Positions 32,854 through 41,469 of a stretch of 47,483 nucleotides of DNA are shown here, one piece after another (within the stretch, counting starts at the first letter, position 1; every line of letters begins with the position of its first letter). The notes beneath the pieces were generated by a model. It saw nothing but the letters and a program-made list of their open reading frames with translations. It was not told the origin of the DNA and did not search any database. This stretch comes from an uncultured Nitratireductor sp. GTDB lineage: Bacteria > Pseudomonadota > Alphaproteobacteria > Rhizobiales > Rhizobiaceae. The stretch is from the NCBI RefSeq assembly GCF_913053745.1, contig NZ_CAJXGF010000014.1, forward strand, positions 1 to 47,483. Direction: 5' to 3'. Made by a program: the position numbers and the translations under genes.

Positions 32854-34680
32854 CTAGCTGGCAGCCAAGCCGGGGCGGCATGAGACGAAGTGGCCGTCGG
32901 CGACCTCTATCAACCGCGCCGCTCCACCAGCTCCCCCACTGTCATTGCCGTCCTCGGCCCAATCGAACACCATGCCGTCTGGTGCGGCGGTCGGCTGGGA
33001 GTACGCACGTGTGCCGATGCGATAGGAGGCATCCGCACTGCGATGTAAATCCGGCACTGCCTTCAGAAGCAGCCGTGTGTAGGGATGCCGGGGCTGGTCG
33101 AAGATCATGTCGCGCGCGCCGTGCTCGACGATACGACCGGCCTGCATGACAATCACGCGGTCGGCAATCTGCTCCACGACGCCGAGATCGTGAGAGATGA
33201 AGAGATAGGCGAAGCCATGATCGACCTGCAGCCGCTTCATCAGTTCCAGAATCTTCGCCTGCACTGTGATATCGAGCGCGGAGACCGGTTCGTCAGCGAC
33301 GATGAGCTTCGGCTTCATAATGAGCGCCCGGGCGATACAGACGCGCTGGCGCTGTCCGCCGGAAAGCTGGTGTGGAAAGCGCCCCAGATATTCGGCGGAA
33401 AGATCGACCTCGGCCAACGCCTGTCTTGCCCGGTCCCGATACTCCGCACGCGTGACATCAGGCACGTGGCGCAGGCCCTCCGACACAATCTCCCCGATCC
33501 TGCGGCGCGGATCGAGTGAGGAATAGGGATCCTGAAAGACGATTTGCATTTGCCGGCGCAGCGCCAGCAAACGTTCGGCCGAAAGCGCGTAGACATCTTC
33601 GCCTGCCACGCGGATGTCGCCTTCCACATGGTCGATCAGCCGTAGAATGGCGCGGCCGAGCGTCGTCTTGCCTGAACCGGATTCACCCACGACTGCGACG
33701 GTCTCGCTCCGACCGACCGTCAGCGAAACGCCTTTGAGCGCTTCCGTGCAAGTCGGCTTTGCCCAAGGTAGAAAGGATTTGCGTTCGAAGACGACGCGCA
33801 GGTTCTCCACTTCGACCAGCGGACCGCTTGCGGCGGGAATGTCGCGTCGCCAGGACTTCTCGCGGCTGGGAAGCGCCTCGATCAGCGCAACCGTATATGG
33901 GTGCTGCGGGCGAAGCAGGATGTCGCTCGTGGCGCCTTCCTCGACAAGTTCGCCCTTGCGCATGACCATCAGCCGTTCCGTATAGGCGCCGACCGCGCCT
34001 AGATCGTGCGAAATTAGCATCAGGGCCACGCCGAGGTCGCGGGTTACCTCCGACATGATCTCAAGCACTTCTTTCTGGATGACCGCGTCCAGGGCGGTCG
34101 TCGGCTCGTCGGCGATCAGAAGGTCGGGCTGCATCAGAAGCACAGAGGCAAGAAGGATGCGCTGGCGCATGCCGCCAGAAAACTCGTGCGGATATTTCTT
34201 CAGGCAGCCTTCCGGATCGGCGATGCGCACACGCTCCAGCATCGCGTGGATGCGGGGTGCCAATGCCTGCCGGGAACATTCGCCCTGAGTCCGTAGCCCT
34301 TCGGTAATCTGCGCCCCAATGGTCATAGATGGGTTGAGCGAAGTCATCGGTTCCTGGAACACCATCCCGATACCCGAACCCCGCACACGGCGCATATCTC
34401 CCGGCTTCAAATTGGCAAGATCGGTGCCCTTGAAGAGGATACGTCCTGAGGTGATCTTCCCCGGCTTCGGCAGAAGCTGCATGACCGCGCGGGCAAGCAT
34501 GCTCTTGCCGCTGCCCGACTCGCCCACGATGCCGAACGCTTCGCCTGGGTACAGCGCCAAGCCGAGATCGCGCACCACCTCTCCGACGCCGGGAAACGAT
34601 ACACCGAGGTCGGCGATCTGAAGAAGGGGTTTATCCGATTGGTGTCGCAAATTCGTCTTCTGCATTGCTGCTCTGTTCAT
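32854..34680 (-). CDS. Dipeptide/oligopeptide ABC transporter, fused ATP-binding protein (DppD-DppF type)
   Basis: A 608-residue protein with two complete ABC domains, like GsiA. Domain 1 (about 20-265): Walker A GESGSGKS, FQEPMTSLNPSMTIG, signature FSGGMRQRILLASVL, Walker B LLIADEPTTALD, LISHDLGAV. Domain 2 (about 285-545): GESGSGKTT, VFQDPYSSLDPRRRIG, LSGGQRQRVCIARALI, LIVADEPVSALD, FISHDLGVV. The oligopeptide-specific HPYT stretch occurs in both halves. The start at ATG 34680 overlaps the permease stop (ATGA). It energises the peptide-type importer formed with the two permeases and binding protein of this operon. Confidence 0.95.
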   Translation of the reverse strand: MNRAAMQKTNLRHQSDKPLLQIADLGVSFPGVGEVVRDLGLALYPGEAFGIVGESGSGKSMLARAVMQLLPKPGKITSGRILFKGTDLANLKPGDMRRVRGSGIGMVFQEPMTSLNPSMTIGAQITEGLRTQGECSRQALAPRIHAMLERVRIADPEGCLKKYPHEFSGGMRQRILLASVLLMQPDLLIADEPTTALDAVIQKEVLEIMSEVTRDLGVALMLISHDLGAVGAYTERLMVMRKGELVEEGATSDILLRPQHPYTVALIEALPSREKSWRRDIPAASGPLVEVENLRVVFERKSFLPWAKPTCTEALKGVSLTVGRSETVAVVGESGSGKTTLGRAILRLIDHVEGDIRVAGEDVYALSAERLLALRRQMQIVFQDPYSSLDPRRRIGEIVSEGLRHVPDVTRAEYRDRARQALAEVDLSAEYLGRFPHQLSGGQRQRVCIARALIMKPKLIVADEPVSALDITVQAKILELMKRLQVDHGFAYLFISHDLGVVEQIADRVIVMQAGRIVEHGARDMIFDQPRHPYTRLLLKAVPDLHRSADASYRIGTRAYSQPTAAPDGMVFDWAEDGNDSGGAGGAARLIEVADGHFVSCRPGLAAS

Positions 34681-35498
34681 TCTGCTGCCCTCGGGTCGAG
34701 CCAATCGCGCAGCGAATCTCCGAACAGGTTCACGCCGAGAAGCAGGTAAGAGATCGCCAGCCCCGGAAAGATCACGGCCCATGGCGCTTGTGCGAAGATA
34801 TTGCGACCGTCCGAAAGCATCGCTCCCCAGGTGGGGATTTCCGGCGGCACGCCGAGGCCGAGAAAGCTGAGTGCGCTTTCGGTCAGCACTGCCGAGCCGA
34901 ACAATGCTGTACTGAGCACCGTCAAGGGTGCCACGCAGTTGGGAACGACATGGTAGAGGATCGTAAAGCCGTTGCGATTGCCAAGCGCACGTGAGGCCTC
35001 GATGAACTCTTTCTCTCGCAACGACAGCACGGCCGAGCGGACGACGCGGAAAACTGTTGGCGTGAAGGTAATGGCCATGGCGCCGATCATCCCGGCCACA
35101 CTGGGTCCGGTCACGGCCATGATGCCGAGCGCGAGCAGTATGCCGGGCATCGCCAGGATTGCATCCATCAGAAGCATGAGCCCGCGGTCGAGCCAGCCCA
35201 TGTAAAAGCCCGCAACGGCGCCGAGCACGGTCCCGGCCGCCAGCGCGCAGCATACAGCCACACCGCTGACGGCGATGCTGACCGACGCGCCGATCAGGAT
35301 GCGGCTGAAGAGATCGCGCCCCAAATGATCGGTGCCGAATAGGGACTGCAGCGATGGCGGGGCATAGCGGTGGGCGAAATCGAGCGCGTTGGGATCGAAT
35401 GGTGTCCACACAAGGCCGATCAGGGCGAGCAGCAGGACACTGCCGACAAGAATCGGCCCCGGGCTAAAATGCGACAGTCGTATGGTCGTTTGGCTCAC
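34677..35498 (-). CDS. Oligopeptide-type ABC transporter permease (DppC-like)
   Basis: A 273-residue permease with six helices and the BPD_transp_1 fold. The N-terminal OppC_N part reads FAHRYAPPSLQSLFGTDHLG then RDLFSRILIG. The EAA loop is EKEFIEASRALGNRNGFTIL, which docks onto the ATPase. The GTG start at 35498 overlaps the stop of the first permease (GTGA) and follows AGGGTGAAG; a longer frame from 35531 is less likely. It pairs with the DppB-like permease to form the inner-membrane channel. Confidence 0.93.
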   Translation of the reverse strand: MSQTTIRLSHFSPGPILVGSVLLLALIGLVWTPFDPNALDFAHRYAPPSLQSLFGTDHLGRDLFSRILIGASVSIAVSGVAVCCALAAGTVLGAVAGFYMGWLDRGLMLLMDAILAMPGILLALGIMAVTGPSVAGMIGAMAITFTPTVFRVVRSAVLSLREKEFIEASRALGNRNGFTILYHVVPNCVAPLTVLSTALFGSAVLTESALSFLGLGVPPEIPTWGAMLSDGRNIFAQAPWAVIFPGLAISYLLLGVNLFGDSLRDWLDPRAAE

Positions 35499-36433
35499 AA
35501 CTTCACCCTTGGGTCGAGCAGCGGATAACAAAGGTCCACCAGGAGATTGACGGTGATGAAAATGAAGGAAACGAAGAGCAGGCAGGCTTGGACAACTTGG
35601 TAATCGCGGGCATAGATCGCGTCGACGAGATAGCGCCCGAGACCGGGAATGGAGAAGACCGTCTCGGTGACCGCGGCACCGCCCAGGCTGTTGCCGAGTG
35701 TGATGCCGATCAAGGTCAGCGTGGGCGCAAGCGCGTTCGGCAAGACATGCCTCAACAGCACCCGGCGCTCGCTGAGTCCCTTCGCACGTGCGTGAGCCAC
35801 ATATTCGAGCTGTAGTACTTCCAGTGCGCTGGAGCGCGACATGCGAATGATGGAGGCGAGCTCACCAACGACGAGCGCCGTGACGGGCATGATCATGTAG
35901 AGAAGGCCTTTATATAAGTCGTCACTGAGCGAAACATATCCGACCACGGGCAGTAGGTGCGCCTGTATGCCGAAGACGAGAATCAGGATCAGCCCGACCC
36001 AGAATGTCGGCATCGATACCAGGATGATGGCGGTGAGCCGGGCTGCATAATCGAAGCTCGTTTTCGCGCGCCAAGCAGCGACCACACCGATTGGAACGGA
36101 AATCAGACTTGCCAGCAGGAGCGCTATCCCGGTGAACTTGGCTGTGATTGCGAAGCGGTAAAGCAGGGTCGGCAGGATTTCCTCGCCGCTATGCGCTGAT
36201 CGCCCGAAATCGCCTTGCAGAATGTTCGAAAGCCAGATGCCGAACTGAACCGGCAATGGACGGTCGAGACCCATCTCGCGGCGTACGCGTTCGATCGCCC
36301 CGGCGTCGTCCAGGTCGCCGACCAGCAATTGGGCTGGGTCTCCGGGGATCAACCGCATGAGCGTGAAGACGATGATGGCGACGACCAGCAAGGTCGGTCC
36401 TGCCATGAAGATGCGTTTGACGGCGTAGGTCAT
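35495..36433 (-). CDS. Oligopeptide-type ABC transporter permease (DppB-like)
   Basis: A 312-residue permease. The conserved opening MTYAVKRIFMAGPTLLVVAI, the RLIPGDPAQLLVGD stretch and ALEVLQLEYVAHARAKGLSE (EAA loop) with GAAVTETVFSIPGLGRYLVD are characteristic of DppB/OppB proteins, with six membrane helices. GGGGA precedes the ATG by six bases. It starts 36 bases after the substrate-binding protein gene and overlaps the second permease at its end. Confidence 0.94.
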   Translation of the reverse strand: MTYAVKRIFMAGPTLLVVAIIVFTLMRLIPGDPAQLLVGDLDDAGAIERVRREMGLDRPLPVQFGIWLSNILQGDFGRSAHSGEEILPTLLYRFAITAKFTGIALLLASLISVPIGVVAAWRAKTSFDYAARLTAIILVSMPTFWVGLILILVFGIQAHLLPVVGYVSLSDDLYKGLLYMIMPVTALVVGELASIIRMSRSSALEVLQLEYVAHARAKGLSERRVLLRHVLPNALAPTLTLIGITLGNSLGGAAVTETVFSIPGLGRYLVDAIYARDYQVVQACLLFVSFIFITVNLLVDLCYPLLDPRVKL

Positions 36434-36469
36434 GAAAATCCCCGGAGCGTTTCTTGTTGTCTCGGCGGC

Positions 36470-38077
36470 TTATTCGCTGAGCCACGCACCCCATAGGCGC
36501 GGATGACCCACACCGAATTCGGCATAGCCCTCAAGCGCCGTCGCACCGGCCGAAACGACAATCGGATTGTAAAGGCTGACACCCGGCAGGTCTTTCACCA
36601 GCACTTCGTGCAGCGCGTCGATATGATCCTGTCTTTGGTCCGGATCGACGGTCGTCGCCGCCTTCTCCAGCAATGCGGTAAAGGCGTCATCCACGATCTC
36701 GTGTGCCTTTGCGCTTTCCTGGTTGGTGTCGCTCACCAGTTCGAAGCTCAGATATGGGTCCGTGCGCGGGGAATAGCCGAAGAGCATCATCTGGTAGCCG
36801 CCCTCGTAGTAAGCGTCGAGCTGTGTCGCCCATTCCACCACCTCCAACTCGGCGTCGAAGCCCGCTTGCTTCAACTGTTGCTGGACAATAAGCGACGCAT
36901 CATACTCGTCTTGAAAACGCCGGTTGGTCATGATCTTGAGCGTCTGGCCGTTATAGCCCGCTTCTTCGGCAGCTTTTTTTGCGCCTGTGGGATCGAAGCC
37001 CGGTCCCTCGTCCTGAACTGGTGTGTGATAGGCGCTCAACTTCGGTACGGCGGAGGGATTTCCCGTCGACACGCCGTTCGTCATGATCGCTGCGATCTGG
37101 TCGATGTCGATGGCACGGGCAATTGCGCGTCGCATCGCCGCGTCCGCGAACAACCCGTCCTTGCGGTTGAACAGCAGCACTTTCCACCCGAACGTCTCTG
37201 ACGTGTAGACGTCGAGGTCAGCATTGGCCTTGAGTTCGTCAAGGTCGTTGGGTGTGAACTCCCGCGCAAGCTGCACGTCTCCGGCGAGCAGCGCCGCCTT
37301 GGCCACGGAGGCATCCGGCACGACCAGGAAAGTGACGGTATCGATGTAAGCTGTCCTGTCGCCGGCAAAACCGCTCGTCGGTGCCTGATTTGGAACGTAG
37401 TCCTCGAAACGCTCCAGGCGGACATATTCGCCCTGCTTCCATTCGTTGAGTCTGTAGGGGCCGGTTCCGATAGGGTTCACGAAACTGCCGTCGTCCGCAA
37501 CCGAGTCCGGATGCAGGATCGCGCCGATGCATTGATGGTTGGCCATTTTAGGCAGGAACACCGCACTTGGCTTGTCGAGCGTGAAGACCACAGTCTGCGG
37601 GTCGGGTGCTTCGATTCCGTCGATGACCACGTCGCCGCCTTCGACATACCAGCTCCGGCAACGCCAGCCGGTTTCTTCGGCCAGCATCCGCTCCCAACTC
37701 CACTTCACCTCCTCGGAGGTGACGGGTTCGCCGTTATGAAAGGTCCATTCATCGCGGAGGGTGAACGTGTGCACAAGGCCATCCTCGGACACATCCAGCG
37801 CCTTGGCGCCGAGCAATCCGACGGTGCCGTCCTCCTTGTAGGCCACGAGCCCTTCCACCACATGGTTCATCACCGCGTCGGTATTGCTGTCGCGTTTTAC
37901 GCCGGGATCGACGCCCTGAATATCCGTGGTGAGCGCGATGTTGACGCTCCCTCCGGGTTTAGGCTTCTCTTCGCAGAAGGCGGCGTTCAGCGGCGACACC
38001 ACGGCTGCCGTGGCGAGCGCGCCGGCTGCAATCGCCCCCATTTTGCGAGATATTTGTGGTTGTTTAAGCAGTCCCAT
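36470..38077 (-). CDS. ABC transporter substrate-binding protein (family 5, peptide/DppA-OppA type)
   Basis: A 535-residue periplasmic binding protein of the SBP_bac_5 class. An export leader of about 45 residues (ISRKMGAIAAGALATAAVVS, then PLNAAFCEEK) precedes GGSVNIALTTDIQGVDPGVK. Further marks are LGAKALDVSEDGLVHTFTLR, WTFHNGEPVTSEEVKWSWER and NPIGTGPYRLNEWKQGEYV. ATG 38077 follows GGGAG by seven bases. Family members bind oligopeptides, opines, nickel chelates or other amide compounds; the hydrolase genes around it suggest an N-acylated or peptide-like ligand. Confidence 0.94.
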   Translation of the reverse strand: MGLLKQPQISRKMGAIAAGALATAAVVSPLNAAFCEEKPKPGGSVNIALTTDIQGVDPGVKRDSNTDAVMNHVVEGLVAYKEDGTVGLLGAKALDVSEDGLVHTFTLRDEWTFHNGEPVTSEEVKWSWERMLAEETGWRCRSWYVEGGDVVIDGIEAPDPQTVVFTLDKPSAVFLPKMANHQCIGAILHPDSVADDGSFVNPIGTGPYRLNEWKQGEYVRLERFEDYVPNQAPTSGFAGDRTAYIDTVTFLVVPDASVAKAALLAGDVQLAREFTPNDLDELKANADLDVYTSETFGWKVLLFNRKDGLFADAAMRRAIARAIDIDQIAAIMTNGVSTGNPSAVPKLSAYHTPVQDEGPGFDPTGAKKAAEEAGYNGQTLKIMTNRRFQDEYDASLIVQQQLKQAGFDAELEVVEWATQLDAYYEGGYQMMLFGYSPRTDPYLSFELVSDTNQESAKAHEIVDDAFTALLEKAATTVDPDQRQDHIDALHEVLVKDLPGVSLYNPIVVSAGATALEGYAEFGVGHPRLWGAWLSE

Positions 38078-38116
38078 TTTGTTCTCCCTCTTGATTGCGG
38101 TTCGCGCCACGCTTGT

Positions 38117-39205
38117 TCAGGTGAATGAATATTCGTGGAAATCGCGTCCCTGATACGGAGTGCGGCAAACCCGCATCCTGCCTGCGGCAGGCTCCATAAC
38201 GATTGTGGCCACGGTGGACTCCAGGACACCCGACTTGTTGGCCGACGGCGGCTGGAGAACCCCGTAGGGCTCGTCCGTCCGGTCCATGAAAGCGTTGATC
38301 ACCATGTCCATGTCGACCGGCCGCGACCGGTGCGCCAGCCGTTGCTCGATCAGCATTTCCCGCACCAGCGAATCCGGCGAGGCGCGCACGCCATCGTCCG
38401 CCGTGGAGGCCAATGCGGCCGTGTTCTTGAAATGGTTCGTATGCACCAGAAGACCGTCTTCCGGTTTGATCCAGAAGACGTTTCGCGGCGTCGTCTCGAG
38501 GTCGATCGCCAGGCCCGAGGCGTGACTGATCATGAAATTGTGGGAATAGTTGCGCGGCGCCTTCATGACCACGCCGATGGCTTCTCCAAGCGTCCTCCGA
38601 CGCAACAGGTTGCGGCGGATGACCGGGCTGCACACGCCGGCAGTGCGGCCTTCCGCATCGGTATGCAATCCGTTCGCGGTAAGCGCCAGGCCGGCCTTGT
38701 TCATGCCGCTGCGCGCCAATTGACCGGCCTCGGCAAGGGTCAATATCTCGGTGCCGTCCTCCTCTTTGATCCTCAGAACGACGGTGGACGCGGCCACAGC
38801 GTCCAGCCAGTCCCAGTTCTGCCCATGAAGAACCGTCGCCGATTGCGTGATCTCCGGCAGCGCCACAATGCCCGAACACTCGGCCGGAATCGCCGGACTG
38901 TTCTCGTATCGTCTGGCGTTGAGAACCTCTGTACGGGCGTTGATCATCAGAACGGATTCGACCGGCTGCTCCGCTCCCGCAGCGATCGCGACGATCTCAC
39001 GTTCGCTGCCGGGATCGTAAGCTGCGATTTCCTTCCGAACGTTGTCGCAGATCAGGCACGCCTCCTGCCAATCCACGCCTCTCCGCGCAAATTCTTCGCG
39101 ATAGAAGGCCAAGCTGCGCGCAATGTGGTCGCCGGCCGCGCGGCCATATTGCCGACCGCGCTCGTCTGGCCCGCCTTCGATCTCGATGAGGGGAAAGGCG
39201 TTCAT
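38117..39205 (-). CDS. C45-family peptidase / isopenicillin N acyltransferase-like hydrolase
   Basis: A 362-residue protein of the acyl-CoA:6-aminopenicillanate acyltransferase (AAT, peptidase C45) group. The N-terminal helical part starts FPLIEIEGGPDERGRQYGRA. The presumed N-terminal nucleophile after self-cleavage is Cys110 in PAECSGIVALPE, and VLHGQNWDWLDA, LTLAEAGQLARSGMNKAGLA and MISHASGLAIDLETTP follow as in the family. Here Glu, not the usual Gly or Asp, precedes the Cys. Members hydrolyse or transfer acyl groups on amides, including penicillin-like compounds and acyl amino acids. The ATG overlaps the stop of the alpha/beta hydrolase gene; no leader is visible, so it acts in the cytoplasm. 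Confidence 0.9.
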   Translation of the reverse strand: MNAFPLIEIEGGPDERGRQYGRAAGDHIARSLAFYREEFARRGVDWQEACLICDNVRKEIAAYDPGSEREIVAIAAGAEQPVESVLMINARTEVLNARRYENSPAIPAECSGIVALPEITQSATVLHGQNWDWLDAVAASTVVLRIKEEDGTEILTLAEAGQLARSGMNKAGLALTANGLHTDAEGRTAGVCSPVIRRNLLRRRTLGEAIGVVMKAPRNYSHNFMISHASGLAIDLETTPRNVFWIKPEDGLLVHTNHFKNTAALASTADDGVRASPDSLVREMLIEQRLAHRSRPVDMDMVINAFMDRTDEPYGVLQPPSANKSGVLESTVATIVMEPAAGRMRVCRTPYQGRDFHEYSFT

Positions 39206-40047
39206 GAGGCGCCCCGCTCGCCAAGACATTTTTCGAAGAAGGTGAAGACCGGCTCGAGTACGTCCAGACCACTGTGACCGACACCGTCGACCACGGCATG
39301 CTCGACTTCGATATCATGCGCTTCAAGATTGTCGCGCAGGGCTTTCAGACGCTGAACACGGTTCTCGCCTGCATCATTCGCGCCTGGTCGCCAAGTCCAG
39401 CTTCCTTCCTTCACACGGACGTTCCAGGTTTCGGTGTCTCTGCTTCCAACGACAAGCTGGACGGGCACTTGCCTGAGAGCCTCCACATCGATCGCGGTTC
39501 CGAAACGGTTCGCTACTCCGCCGATGCCCGGCCACCATTCGACTTCCGGCATCAGTCGCGTCACCGTGCCCGGCGCGCCGATTGAAACACCGCGCAAGGC
39601 GCTTGGGTGCAGGTAATAAAATCTGTGCGCGAATTGTCCGCCGCCGGAAAACCCGAACAGCAGAAAACGTTCGGCGACCTTGTCGAGCACCTTGCGCACC
39701 TCGCTCACCATGTTGAGAAGCGCAAGGTCGAACCGGATATCCTGATAGTCGAGATATTTGTAGTTGTGCGCTTCTTCTGGCGCTTCCGCGTAGGAACCGG
39801 TCACCCCGATCGGAAACAATGGAGCCAGGACAACGCTGTTCGTCCGCTCCGCGAACCGCGCGAACGCGTCACGATAGCCCTCTGCAGTCCGGCGGGTCCC
39901 GTGCAACGCGACGATCAGGCTCACTTCGGCCACATCTGCCCTGTGATAGGCCGCCGGAACGTAGAGGCAGTAGGAAAGCCGTTTGTCGCTCTGCAGCGAA
40001 AAGAACGGTGTCGCCTCATAGTAAGGAAAGAAGTCTTCGATGCTCAT
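39202..40047 (-). CDS. Alpha/beta hydrolase (esterase/depolymerase-like)
   Basis: A 281-residue serine hydrolase. Seen: VSLIVALHGTRRTAEGYRDA with the oxyanion HG at 49-50, the nucleophile elbow GFSGGG with Ser134, and the likely catalytic His in DGVGHSGLDVL near the C-terminus. It resembles small PHB-depolymerase/feruloyl-esterase-like enzymes without a signal peptide. GAGGA stands eight bases before the ATG. It is the first gene of the seven-gene operon, whose promoter region contains the long ATTGTAT...ATACAAT palindrome, and probably cleaves an ester or activated amide of the imported compound. Confidence 0.88.
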   Translation of the reverse strand: MSIEDFFPYYEATPFFSLQSDKRLSYCLYVPAAYHRADVAEVSLIVALHGTRRTAEGYRDAFARFAERTNSVVLAPLFPIGVTGSYAEAPEEAHNYKYLDYQDIRFDLALLNMVSEVRKVLDKVAERFLLFGFSGGGQFAHRFYYLHPSALRGVSIGAPGTVTRLMPEVEWWPGIGGVANRFGTAIDVEALRQVPVQLVVGSRDTETWNVRVKEGSWTWRPGANDAGENRVQRLKALRDNLEAHDIEVEHAVVDGVGHSGLDVLEPVFTFFEKCLGERGAS

Positions 40048-40106
40048 CCGGTTGTCCTCACTTGAAGGGCTTGCAGCTGCGAGCAGCCTGATTGTGCTCG
40101 ATGGAA

Positions 40107-40134
40107 ATTGTATTTAACTCATGTTAGATACAAT
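40107..40134. promoter_or_regulatory. Candidate GntR/FCD operator of the amide-uptake operon
   Basis: ATTGTAT ... ATACAAT, 7-bp perfect arms 14 bases apart, with a further inner dyad TAAC...GTTA, 60 bases upstream of the hydrolase ATG. The half-site TTGTAT/ATACAA is a frequent GntR/FCD recognition motif. The wide, nested symmetry would suit a regulator with two winged helices per subunit, as encoded at 30494-31423. Confidence 0.6.
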
Positions 40135-40311
40135 GTAAAGATGCGGCCTTGAAGCACGGATCGTGGCCTTTATCGCCACGCAGCCGGTGAGTGACGGCGG
40201 CACGGGGAGGAGAGCCTTGCGGCGGAGTTGAGCGTTGGAGAATATCGTCGGAGGGGCTTTGTCCGGTACCGCTTGCTGACTGAGGCGGCGCTTTTGCAAT
40301 CCGGACTGTTT

Positions 40312-40570
40312 CATGCGGAAAGCGCGCTCTACGTTCGCTACTCCTCCCATCTTCGGAGCTCGCAATCGATCGACGAGCAGCGTCAGCTCTGCCGCCAACT
40401 GGCGGAGTGGGAATGATGGGAGGGGTGCGGGCAACTACTTCGATGAGGCGCTGTCCGGTGCGAGCATTCGTGGATGTGCGGGACTGAGCCGCCCCCGGTG
40501 GACGCCCGCGACGGTCGGCTCATATCGTCCGGGCGGAGGCGCTCGACCGGATCTCCCGTGATCGGAGGAC
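40312..40570 (+). pseudogene. Remnant of a large serine recombinase (resolvase/invertase family)
   Basis: Pieces of an N-terminal resolvase domain follow each other in three frames. ESALYVRYSSHLRSSQSIDE then QRQLCRQLAEWE corresponds to the first strand with the catalytic-Ser position (YSS) and the first helix. YFDEALSGASIRG corresponds to the DxxxSG block. HIVRAEALDRISRDRR corresponds to the V-x-E-x-LDR(I/L)SRD block. The C-terminal DNA-binding parts are missing. At least two frameshifts and a stop show long-standing decay. It marks former integrative or transposon DNA at this point. Confidence 0.82.
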
Positions 40571-41367
40571 TAGGCGATCTCCCGCCTTAACTGGTCGACC
40601 TTTGCGCCGACCCATTGCCGGGCATCGTCGCCGAACACGAGCCGCGATGGCACGTGGTCCTGCAAAGCAAGCGCCACGATCTGCGTGGCGAGCATCTTTG
40701 GATCACCGGGCTGGCTGCCATTGGCCGCGTCCACAAACGATTGATACTGTGCGATCGCCTCTGCATAGTCTGGAATGTCGATGCTGCCGAAGTTCGCAGA
40801 CTTCCGGTCCATGAAATCGGTGCGCAGCATCCCCGGCTCGACAAGAAGCGAGCGGACACCCAGCGGTGCCAATTCTTGCGCAAACCCCTCCATCCACCCT
40901 TCGACCGCAAACTTCGACGCTGAATACACCGCACCGCCGCCGTTGGAGACCAACCCGCTGACCGACGAAATGGTGACGATGAGGCCAGAGCGGCGCTCAC
41001 GCATTTGGGGCACAACAGCACGCGCGACATTCATCGTGCCGAACAGGTTGACCTCGAACTGACGACGCACCGCGGCATCGGTGAACGTCTCGAAGAAACC
41101 CAGTTCGGCATAGCCCGCATTGTTGACCAGCACGTCGATCGCACCGAACCGTTCGGTGGTCTCGGCGGCAACCGAGTTCGCGGCTTCGGCGTCGGTGATA
41201 TCGAGCGCGAGGGCGTGCATGCGTTCGTGTTCGCCCGAGAGGGCATCGCGCAGCGCGGCGACGGACCGCGCCGTTGCCACTACCGTTTCGCCCGCATTGA
41301 GTGCCGCGCGTGTGATCTCAAATCCAAGTCCCCGGCTCGCGCCCGTCACCAACCAAACCTTGCCCAT
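40570..41367 (-). CDS. SDR-family oxidoreductase
   Basis: A 265-residue classical short-chain dehydrogenase. Seen: TGASRGLG at 8-15 with ATARS ending the second strand (NADP preference likely), DVLVNNAG at 78-85, the catalytic Ser in ISSVSG (about 134-137) and Tyr148-x3-Lys152 in YSASK. Length is normal. It reduces or oxidises a carbonyl/alcohol in the cytoplasm. The divergent LysR gene, 102 bases away, with dyads between, is the probable regulator. Its last codon touches the decayed serine recombinase on the other strand. Confidence 0.94.
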   Translation of the reverse strand: MGKVWLVTGASRGLGFEITRAALNAGETVVATARSVAALRDALSGEHERMHALALDITDAEAANSVAAETTERFGAIDVLVNNAGYAELGFFETFTDAAVRRQFEVNLFGTMNVARAVVPQMRERRSGLIVTISSVSGLVSNGGGAVYSASKFAVEGWMEGFAQELAPLGVRSLLVEPGMLRTDFMDRKSANFGSIDIPDYAEAIAQYQSFVDAANGSQPGDPKMLATQIVALALQDHVPSRLVFGDDARQWVGAKVDQLRREIA

Positions 41368-41403
41368 CGTCTGTCTCTCGCTTCTTTCGCTGTGCTTAAA
41401 TAG

Positions 41404-41441
41404 TTAGAAGTGCTAATTGATCAGAACAATGGCCTAATTAG
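41404..41441. promoter_or_regulatory. Candidate LysR operator region (two dyads)
   Basis: TTAG-aagtg-CTAA (41404-41416) and the palindrome CTAATTAG (41434-41441) lie between the SDR and LysR genes. Shared CTAA/TTAG half-sites and the T-N11-A spacing suggest LysR binding. Confidence 0.5.
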
Positions 41442-41469
41442 TAATGGGCCCCAGTAGCAAGGATTATCA

